Below are positions 7,941-14,656 of a DNA stretch of 19,498 bases, one piece after another (the first letter of the stretch is position 1; every line of letters begins with the position of its first letter). A program made the position numbers and the translations under genes. The DNA lies in contig JALTVH010000119.1 of NCBI GenBank assembly GCA_027049085.1, forward strand, positions 1 to 19,498. Direction: 5' to 3'. Below the pieces are notes generated by a model. It saw nothing but the letters and a program-made list of their open reading frames with translations, searched no databases and had not been told where the DNA came from. Source of the stretch: Aquificaceae bacterium (lineage in GTDB: Bacteria; Aquificota; Aquificia; Aquificales; Aquificaceae).

Positions 7941-8312
7941 ATGAGGTTTCTTATAGAAGGAAAGTGGCTTGACCTGAAGGAGATAGCAGACAGAGAAGAG
8001 AAGGACGTCAAGGAAATAAAGGTCATCCCCCTCGGCGGGACCGATCTTTCAAGCCACTTCCTTGTTCTGATCAGAACACAGGAACCGCCCCACTACCACG
8101 ACCACCATGACCTCACCATAACCCTGATCAAAGGCAAAGGTGAACTCTACCTTGATGGCAAGAGATACTCTCTGATGCCGGGCGATAGCGTTCTGATTCC
8201 CGCAAAAAAGGTTCATTTCTTTACCAATACATCCGTTGTTTCCGCTTTACTTGCAACCTTCAGCCCCTCTTATGATGGGAAAGACAGCATTAAAGTCAAG
8301 GAGGTGAAGTAA
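7941..8312 (+). CDS. Small single-domain cupin protein
   Basis: The 123-residue protein is a single cupin beta-barrel. Cupin motif 1 appears as PPHYHDHHDLTITLIKGKGE, with the HxH pair and an aspartate where the usual metal-binding glutamate would stand. Motif 2 is MPGDSVLIPAKKVHFF, with the third conserved histidine. Metal binding is likely from the histidines. The substrate cannot be read from the sequence; members range from isomerases and dioxygenases to plain ligand-binding proteins. The frame is open from an ATG at 7896, but that start would overlap pabB, so the ATG at 7941 is preferred. dapL starts one base after its stop, suggesting cotranscription. No signal peptide is present. Confidence 0.75.
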   Translation: MRFLIEGKWLDLKEIADREEKDVKEIKVIPLGGTDLSSHFLVLIRTQEPPHYHDHHDLTITLIKGKGELYLDGKRYSLMPGDSVLIPAKKVHFFTNTSVVSALLATFSPSYDGKDSIKVKEVK

Positions 8313-8313
8313 G

Positions 8314-9480
8314 ATGCCCTTTGAGCTTGCCCAGAGGATCAAAACCCTTCCTCCCTACCTCTTTGCGGAACTTGACAGGAGAAAGCAGGAAAAGATAGAT
8401 CAGGGCGTTGATGTAATTGACCTCGGCGTGGGGGACCCTGATCTTCCCACACCCGCTCCCGTGATTGAAGCCCTCAAAGAGGCTGCTGAGAATCCTGAGA
8501 ACCACAAATACCCTTCTTACGTTGGTATGAAAGCCTTCAGGGAAGCGGTGAGCGGATGGTACAGGAGACGCTTTGGTATAGATCTTGACCCCGACCGTGA
8601 GGTTATAACCCTAATAGGATCAAAGGAGGGGATTGCCCACTTTCCCCTTGCCTTTGTTGAGGAAGGCGACATTGTGATCTGTCCTGACCCCGCCTATCCC
8701 GTTTACAGCATAGGAGCCAAGTTTGCAGGGGGAGAGCCATATTTTGTTCCCCTGAAGGAAGAAAACGGATTTTTGCCCGATCTCGGTTCCATACCTGATG
8801 AGGTTGCAAGGAAGGCAAAGATTATCTGGATCAACTACCCTAACAATCCCACCTCCGCCGATGCCAGTGAAGAATTTTACAAAGACCTGATAAAGTGGGC
8901 AAAGAAAAACGAGGTCATAATTGCTTCCGATAACGCTTACTCAGAAATTTACCTTGGCGACAGAAAGCCAATGTCAATCCTTCAGATTGATGGTGCAAGG
9001 GACGTAGCCATAGAGTTTCACTCCCTTTCCAAAACTTACAACATGACCGGCTGGCGTATGGGTATGGCGGTGGGCAACGAGGACCTTGTCAAAGCCCTCG
9101 GCAAGGTCAAGACAAATATAGACTCGGGGCAGTTTAATGCTGTACAGTATGCAGGGATAACCGCCCTCAACATGCCCGAGGAAGAGCTTGACAAGCTCAG
9201 AGCTATCTACAGGGACAGACGAAAGGCGGTAACATCCGCCCTTGAAAAGATAGGACTCAGCCCCATCAAATCTGACACTACCTTCTATGTATGGACAAAG
9301 GTTCCTGAAGGCTATAGCTCCACCGAATTTGTGGGAAGGTTAATAGATGAGGCAGGGATCGTATGTACTCCGGGAAAAGGCTTTGGAGAGGCAGGCGAAG
9401 GCTACTTCAGGATCTCATTGACCGTGCCCACAGAAAGGCTCCTTGAGGCGGTAAAAAGGATTGAGAACCTTAAGCTATGA
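8314..9480 (+). CDS. dapL: LL-diaminopimelate aminotransferase
   Basis: The 388-residue class I/II PLP aminotransferase matches the DapL branch. This enzyme converts tetrahydrodipicolinate directly to LL-diaminopimelate, bypassing the acylated intermediates of the lysine and peptidoglycan pathway. Evidence includes the opening FELAQRIKTLPPYLFAELDR, DLGVGDPDLPTP, YPNNPT, the PLP-binding lysine K240 within HSLSKTYNMTGWRMG, and NIDSGQFNAVQYAG, characteristic of DapL. Length agrees with the family (about 390). A strong AAGGAGGTG site (8298-8306) precedes the ATG. The stop overlaps the next gene's ATG in an ATGA arrangement. A broad-specificity aspartate-family aminotransferase is the alternative, but the motifs favour DapL. 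Confidence 0.87.
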   Translation: MPFELAQRIKTLPPYLFAELDRRKQEKIDQGVDVIDLGVGDPDLPTPAPVIEALKEAAENPENHKYPSYVGMKAFREAVSGWYRRRFGIDLDPDREVITLIGSKEGIAHFPLAFVEEGDIVICPDPAYPVYSIGAKFAGGEPYFVPLKEENGFLPDLGSIPDEVARKAKIIWINYPNNPTSADASEEFYKDLIKWAKKNEVIIASDNAYSEIYLGDRKPMSILQIDGARDVAIEFHSLSKTYNMTGWRMGMAVGNEDLVKALGKVKTNIDSGQFNAVQYAGITALNMPEEELDKLRAIYRDRRKAVTSALEKIGLSPIKSDTTFYVWTKVPEGYSSTEFVGRLIDEAGIVCTPGKGFGEAGEGYFRISLTVPTERLLEAVKRIENLKL

Positions 9481-10760
9481 AGAAAGAAGAGGTTGATTTA
9501 GCCGAGCTGAGCATAAGCGTCCCAACCGTCCCCCACGACCTCTCGGTAAAGGAACTCCTTGATCTCTTTGATGAGCTTGTGATCTACAGGCACTTTACCG
9601 TAATGAAGCGCGGTCAACCCATAGGTATCGTCACCAGAGACACGGTCAGACACCTTGCGGGCAAGGACCTGACCGCCGGGGACATCTCAAGTCTGTGCTG
9701 CCGGGTAAGAAACACAAGCGTTTCCAAGGAGAGCCTTACCGGTCTCCTTGAGCTGATTCCCCTTGAAAAGCATCCTGCGATAATCACTGACAAAAGGGGT
9801 AACTACCTTGGAATCCTGACCTACGACACTGTATTACATTTTATTACACACCACAAAGAGTTCGTTCTTCCCGTCGTTCAGAGGATCCACACCACAATCG
9901 GCAAAAAGGAGTTTCTCTGTATATTCGGATTCAAGAACCTATCAAAATTCAGAGAAGTCTTCGGTTCTGAGAAGCAGGAAAGCGTTTACAGAATTCTATT
10001 TGAAGATGTCAAGGACCTATTTAAAGGAGACGTATCAGGGATCAGAGACAGGGCGGAGGTCTGGATCCTTACCCGCGAAAAACCCCAGAAAGAAAAGATA
10101 AAGGAACTCTTCAGGGAATTTCACAGGGAGTACATCCTCCTCTTCGGGGAGTTCCAGAAGCTCCACCTCTATGGATACTGCATTGACCTTTCTCAGGTAG
10201 AATCTCAGGAAGAACTTTACCGGGTGAAGGATGAGCTCCAGAAAAGGGCAAAGAAAATTGATGGGTCGGTTTTCATAATCCACGGTCTTCAGCCCACCCT
10301 GACCCTCCACGATCCCTCAAAGCAAAGGCTCATATCAAATATCAAAAAAAAGATCTCCTTTGAATTCAAGGAGGTCCTCGAGGAATTGAGGAGCTCACCC
10401 AAGGACATGTGGGAACATGTTCTCTATGATGCCTTTGAACGCTTCTCCTACTTTGAACTCTTCTACATAATGGGATCAAAGGGGCTCCAGATCACCAACA
10501 ATATAGTCAATCCAAAGGCGGATTACTTTGTCGCTCATGGGAAAAAAGGAAGCGACCGGTCAGACAAGCCTTACTTTATCAGGGCCATGGAAGAGGGCCT
10601 CTTCATCTCGGACGTATACCTATCAAGGGCAACTGACGACTTTTGTATAACTATTTCCCAGAGGTTCACCCACGAAGGTAAGACTTACGTCCTTGCAGGG
10701 GATATCAACTTCCGTGAAGTTCACAGGCTCGTCAGGAGCCTGAAGGAACCCGTTTCATGA
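9477..10760 (+). CDS. Soluble CBS / degenerate GGDEF-like / PDC-like sensor protein
   Basis: The 427-residue protein has no transmembrane segment or signal peptide. Residues about 13-130 form a CBS pair (GQPIGIVTRDTVRHLAG and GNYLGILTYDTVLHFI), a module that often binds adenine nucleotides. Residues about 140-275 resemble a GGDEF fold: FGFKNLSKFREVFG matches the usual start, but the signature position reads DRAEV (191-195), so cyclase activity is unlikely. After a helical linker, residues about 325-420 resemble a PDC/Cache sensor: MGSKGLQITNNI, then SDRSDKPYFIRAMEEG (359-374), FISDVYLSRATDDFCITIS and a final GDINF. PDC domains usually sit outside the membrane, so a cytoplasmic one is odd. The gene overlaps dapL and the downstream deacetylase gene by ATGA at both ends. 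Domain calls are by eye; function is unknown. Confidence 0.7.
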   Translation: MKKEEVDLAELSISVPTVPHDLSVKELLDLFDELVIYRHFTVMKRGQPIGIVTRDTVRHLAGKDLTAGDISSLCCRVRNTSVSKESLTGLLELIPLEKHPAIITDKRGNYLGILTYDTVLHFITHHKEFVLPVVQRIHTTIGKKEFLCIFGFKNLSKFREVFGSEKQESVYRILFEDVKDLFKGDVSGIRDRAEVWILTREKPQKEKIKELFREFHREYILLFGEFQKLHLYGYCIDLSQVESQEELYRVKDELQKRAKKIDGSVFIIHGLQPTLTLHDPSKQRLISNIKKKISFEFKEVLEELRSSPKDMWEHVLYDAFERFSYFELFYIMGSKGLQITNNIVNPKADYFVAHGKKGSDRSDKPYFIRAMEEGLFISDVYLSRATDDFCITISQRFTHEGKTYVLAGDINFREVHRLVRSLKEPVS

Positions 10761-11890
10761 AAAGGGCTGTTCTCATAGGTAGCCTCAGATACAGAAACCT
10801 CAGATACACAAAAAACCATCCCCTCAGGATACCAAGAGTCTCTCTCCTCCTTGAGTTTTTGAGGGCGATGGACCTGATCACCGATGAGGAGGTCCTTGAG
10901 TCAAGACCCGCCACCGATGAGGAGGTTCTGCTCTTTCACACCAAAGATTACTTTGATGCCTTGAAGGAGGCTGACAGGTGCAGGTGCGTTCCAAAAGGGG
11001 CAAGGGAAAAATACAACATAGGCAGTTATGAAAATCCCATTTCCGATGCCATGCTAAAGGGTTCTCTCCTCGCCACCGGTTCTTCGGTTCAGGCAGTTGA
11101 GCTATTCCTTGAAGGGAAGGTTCCTTTTAATCCAGCGGGAGGGATGCACCATGCCTATCCATCAAGGGCAAACGGCTTTTGCTTTATAAACGATCCGGCA
11201 ATTGCTATTGAAGTTCTTCTGGGCATGGGCTTTCAGAACATCCTCTACCTTGACCTTGACGCCCACCACTGCGACGGCGTGCAGGAAGCCTATTACAGCG
11301 ATGACCGGGTCTACGTGGTCTCAATCCACCAGTCACCGGAATACAGCTTTCCCTTCAGAAGCGGTTTCCTTCATGAGAGGGGCTCTGGAAGGGGAAAGGG
11401 ATACAATCTTAACATCCCTCTACCACAAGGCGTGAATGACACCGAGTACCTCCTCGTCCTTGAAAAGACCCTCACATGGCTCTCGGATGTTTATAAGCCT
11501 GATCTTCTCATCCTTCAGCTCGGAACGGATCCCTTGGAAGAGGACCCCCTTTCCCGGTGGAAACTGTCCAACACAGCTTTCCTCAGGGCCTTCAAAGCGG
11601 TAAGAGAAGTCTTTGGAGAAGGTATTTACCTCGGTGGCGGTGGCTACCATCCCTTAGCTCTTGCAAGAGCCTGGACCCTCCTCTGGTGCGAGATGTCGGG
11701 GCGAGAAGCGCCCAAAGAGATCAATGAGGAAGGGAAAAAGGTTCTTCTGGCAGTTGAGTGGGAAGAGTTTGATGACGAGAAGGATATGAGTTACATGTAC
11801 GAATCTCTGATAGACGAAGAGAGAGGGGGCGAAGTTCGGGGAGAAATAAGGGAAATAATTGCAGAGGTCAAAGATCTGATTTATTCCTGA
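10757..11890 (+). CDS. Histone deacetylase family (AcuC/HDLP-like) zinc hydrolase
   Basis: The 377-residue protein is a complete HDAC-family amidohydrolase. The charge-relay histidine pair is H131/H132 in GGMHHAYPSRANGFCFINDP. Zinc ligands are D168 and H170 in DLDAHHCDGVQ and D258 in QLGTDPLEEDP. The transition-state tyrosine is Y297 in GGGGYHP. All catalytic residues are present, so activity is expected on an acetyl-lysine protein, an acetylpolyamine or a related acylamide. Bacterial relatives include AcuC and the Aquifex HDAC-like protein. The ATG overlaps the sensor gene stop (ATGA), implying coupled translation. No acetyl-CoA synthetase (acsA) or acetyltransferase partner is adjacent, unlike the Bacillus acu operon, so the acuC symbol is withheld. 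The 3' end overlaps the convergent propeller gene by 10 bases. Confidence 0.88.
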   Translation: MKRAVLIGSLRYRNLRYTKNHPLRIPRVSLLLEFLRAMDLITDEEVLESRPATDEEVLLFHTKDYFDALKEADRCRCVPKGAREKYNIGSYENPISDAMLKGSLLATGSSVQAVELFLEGKVPFNPAGGMHHAYPSRANGFCFINDPAIAIEVLLGMGFQNILYLDLDAHHCDGVQEAYYSDDRVYVVSIHQSPEYSFPFRSGFLHERGSGRGKGYNLNIPLPQGVNDTEYLLVLEKTLTWLSDVYKPDLLILQLGTDPLEEDPLSRWKLSNTAFLRAFKAVREVFGEGIYLGGGGYHPLALARAWTLLWCEMSGREAPKEINEEGKKVLLAVEWEEFDDEKDMSYMYESLIDEERGGEVRGEIREIIAEVKDLIYS

Positions 11891-13107
11891 GAGGGGCAGT
11901 ATTGCCTTTTTTTCAACCTGACCTCTTCGGCAACAAGTTCAAGATCCTTCTGCACGATCAGGTAATCTTTCGGGAGGTAAGGAAACCTCCGGGTCTCAAT
12001 CCTTCCTCTCGCTGTGAAAAAACCAGCGGGCTTTACCAGATCCCCGCACCTTTCAGTAAAACGCCCCACCATCAGGTCGTTGTCCAGAGAAAAAGAGTAG
12101 CTGTAGCCCGCCACCAGAAGTGTTGAGCCGTCTATAAATCTCAGGGATTCAACGTCCTCACCGCCAACTGAGTATCCCTCAAGGGGCTTCAGCCTTTCAT
12201 CTGCAAAGAGAACAAAGCCCTGAAGGTCTCCTCCCCTGCTGTGGTCACCGACAAAAACGATCTGACTTCCCTTCTGCACAAAGCCGCGCCCGTAATCGTA
12301 GCCTCCGCTGTCAAGAATCCTGAAAGATCCCTCAAGGGGAAAGTAGATCAGAATATCGCTCTCGCCCGCCGTCTCTGTCCTTCCCACCGCCATCAATCTT
12401 CTGCCTGCAAGCCCTATATACCTGAGGTAGTCCTTTTTTTCCGATCCCACGATCCATCCCCCTCCCGGTCTCCCCTCTGCGCTCACCGAAAGGACAAACC
12501 CATCCCAGGTTCCTCTGAAATCAGTGCGTCCTACAATGTAATACACGCCGTCTTGATCCACCGCTGAGTAGGCATACTCATCCGCCCCGGTTCCAAGCAG
12601 GACGTGCCAGAGGATCCTGAGAGAATGATCAAACTTAATTACAAGAATGTCCCAGTCTTTCCTCAGAACTCCGCCCACCACAAGGTAGCCATCCTCAACC
12701 TTCCTCACAAACCATCCCATATCCCTTCCACTCCCTCCATAACTAACGAACCTTTTAATACCTCTGTCGTTGTAAACCACGAGGCTGATGTTCATATCCC
12801 CTCCCGCAAAGGTTGTTACCAGGGCAAGACAAGAATCCCCATAGCTTTCAACTGAATAGCTGTAATCATCACCCTTCCCACCAAAGGTGAAGACACGACA
12901 ATCCTCACCCCTGCAAAAGCCAAGAAGGGCATCGTATCCCTTTTTGCCGTTATCCTTTCTGCCGACAAAGCAATAGCCTTCCCCTAACTCTTTCACAGAA
13001 AAGGCACCCTCATTGCCTTCCGTTCCCATGACCAGAATACCCGCAGGGAGGATGTTCACTGTCAGGATCAGTAGAGCTGAAGCGACGATCTTAAAATAGA
13101 TGACCAT
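11881..13107 (-). CDS. Secreted repeat protein, probable seven-bladed beta-propeller
   Basis: I do not recognise a named family for this 408-residue protein. It begins with a signal-peptide-like segment (1-23, cleavage perhaps after PAG). Seven degenerate repeats follow with starts near residues 28, 76, 124, 172, 219, 268 and 315, a period of 47-49. Each has a G-G/T-x-G-x-D turn, an aromatic pair such as DYSYSV or DEYAYSAV, a short loop, then a strand ending in vGr/vGg and a D-x-l-v/i strand. This length and pattern suit a seven-bladed beta-propeller. A basic, non-repeat tail (about 360-408) ends in KKRQYCPSQE. The gene is head-to-head with the tRNA nucleotidyltransferase gene, with overlapping start regions. 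Its ligand is unknown. Confidence 0.65.
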   Translation of the reverse strand: MVIYFKIVASALLILTVNILPAGILVMGTEGNEGAFSVKELGEGYCFVGRKDNGKKGYDALLGFCRGEDCRVFTFGGKGDDYSYSVESYGDSCLALVTTFAGGDMNISLVVYNDRGIKRFVSYGGSGRDMGWFVRKVEDGYLVVGGVLRKDWDILVIKFDHSLRILWHVLLGTGADEYAYSAVDQDGVYYIVGRTDFRGTWDGFVLSVSAEGRPGGGWIVGSEKKDYLRYIGLAGRRLMAVGRTETAGESDILIYFPLEGSFRILDSGGYDYGRGFVQKGSQIVFVGDHSRGGDLQGFVLFADERLKPLEGYSVGGEDVESLRFIDGSTLLVAGYSYSFSLDNDLMVGRFTERCGDLVKPAGFFTARGRIETRRFPYLPKDYLIVQKDLELVAEEVRLKKRQYCPSQE

Positions 13108-14656
13108 GGATCAGATCCTGCCCATCCAGAGCGGAAAACACACCCTGCACGGTCTTAACTTTTATCTATCATACTTTGACGACGTTGCAAAGGTCCTTCC
13201 AAGAGAGGAGCTGTGCTTCATAGTCGGTGGATGGGTCAGAGACAGGATCCTTGGTATTCCTGTTGGAAAGGCAGTTGATGTTGACTTCCTCGTTACCTGT
13301 GATCCCGTTAAGGTCGCAAGGGCCCTTGCTGAACGAATAGGCGGTGAGTTCTTTGTTTTTGAAAAGAAGGGGATCTTCATCAAAAGACCCGTCATAGCAA
13401 CCGTGGTTCTCCACATAGAGGATCACCGCTACAGGTTTGACTTTTCTGCCCTCAAGGGAAGGGACGTTGAGAAGGCTCTTATTGAGGACCTCAAAGACAG
13501 GGACTTTACCGCCAACGCCATAGCGGTCAGCCTTGATGACGTTCTCAGCATAGGAGCCCAGCAGACGATCCTCTATGACCCCACGGGCGGGATAAAAGAC
13601 ATGGAAGAGGGCATCCTCAGGCCCGTTTCCCATGAGAACCTCAAGAAGGATCCCGTCAGGATCCTCAGGGGATACAGGATCGCAGTGGAGACAGACCTGA
13701 TCCTCTCACAGGATTTTGAAGAGTTCGCCATCCAGAATAAGGACCTTATTAAAAACTCAGCCCCAGAAAGGATCTCTTACGAGATCTTCCGGATAATGAG
13801 GTCGCCCAGGGCCTCAGGCGTTATTAAAACCCTCCTGGAAAACGGGATCCTTGAGGTGATAATCCCCGAAGCGGGCAGGCTTAAAGAGGTCAAAGATCAG
13901 GGTGAGAGGCACATATACCCCCTTGATCTGCACACCATCAAAACTCTGGAGGAAATAGAAAAAGTCATTGAGGAGAGGCAGAGTTATCTCCCACCAGAAT
14001 ACCTGACAGAGATCGGAAAAATAAAGGTCATGGGAGAATTTACCGACCTTGACCTCCTCAAGTGGTCTGCTTTCCTGCATGACATCGGCAAGCCCCAGAC
14101 CTTTGAGGTCAGAGAGGGAAAGGTTACCTTTTACAGCCACGACAGAGTGGGTGAAGAGATAGTCAAGAGGATCGGAAGGGATCTGAGATGGGGCTCAAAG
14201 GCAACGGACTTTATCGCTAAGCTTGTCCGCCATCACCTGAGGCCCTTCTATCTCAGAGATTCCAGAGAAAAGGGACAACTCAAAGACAGGGGGAAGGCAA
14301 AGTTCTGGAGGGAATGTGGAGACACAGCATCTCACCTTTTTCTTCTATCCATTGCCGATGCAAGGGCAAGCGGGGACACTCCTCAGGAAGTAGAATCCCT
14401 ACTGGAAACCATAAGAGACCTAATAGAGTTCCGCGAGAGGGTTCAGAAAGAAGAGAGACAAAAGCCTTTGCTCAGCGGGAAGGAGATAATGGAAATACTT
14501 GATATTAAGCCAGGACCGCTGGTTGGAAAGATAAAGGAAGAGCTTGCCATTGCTCAGATGGAGGGCAAGGTGAGGGACAGGGAAGGCGCTGTCAGCTATA
14601 TCAGACAGCTTTATTCAGCAATGAAGGAGGAAGGAAATGAGTCTCACACCCCTTGA
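13100..14656 (+). CDS. Class II tRNA nucleotidyltransferase with HD domain
   Basis: The 518-residue protein adds nucleotides to tRNA 3' ends. The N-terminal nucleotidyltransferase motif GGWVRDRILG (43-52) is followed by the metal-binding aspartates D60 and D62. Downstream motifs are DRDFTANAIA, DPTGGIKDMEEGILR, DPVRILRGYR and ERISYEIFRIM. A C-terminal HD domain is marked by H327/D328 in FLHDIGKP and a later RHHLRPF. It lacks the G-[RK]-R-F segment expected of bacterial poly(A) polymerases, so a tRNA-processing role is favoured. Some deep-branching bacteria split the job into CC-adding and A-adding enzymes, and the sequence alone does not say which this is. No ribosome site is visible; the ATG at 13106 is an alternative start. 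Its last 20 bases overlap moeA. Confidence 0.82.
   Translation: MTMDQILPIQSGKHTLHGLNFYLSYFDDVAKVLPREELCFIVGGWVRDRILGIPVGKAVDVDFLVTCDPVKVARALAERIGGEFFVFEKKGIFIKRPVIATVVLHIEDHRYRFDFSALKGRDVEKALIEDLKDRDFTANAIAVSLDDVLSIGAQQTILYDPTGGIKDMEEGILRPVSHENLKKDPVRILRGYRIAVETDLILSQDFEEFAIQNKDLIKNSAPERISYEIFRIMRSPRASGVIKTLLENGILEVIIPEAGRLKEVKDQGERHIYPLDLHTIKTLEEIEKVIEERQSYLPPEYLTEIGKIKVMGEFTDLDLLKWSAFLHDIGKPQTFEVREGKVTFYSHDRVGEEIVKRIGRDLRWGSKATDFIAKLVRHHLRPFYLRDSREKGQLKDRGKAKFWRECGDTASHLFLLSIADARASGDTPQEVESLLETIRDLIEFRERVQKEERQKPLLSGKEIMEILDIKPGPLVGKIKEELAIAQMEGKVRDREGAVSYIRQLYSAMKEEGNESHTP

Noticed and set aside
7907..8026. A longer pabB start at 8026 adding 40 residues
   Set aside because: The extension is serine/phenylalanine-rich, unlike PabB N-termini, and is antisense to the cupin coding region.
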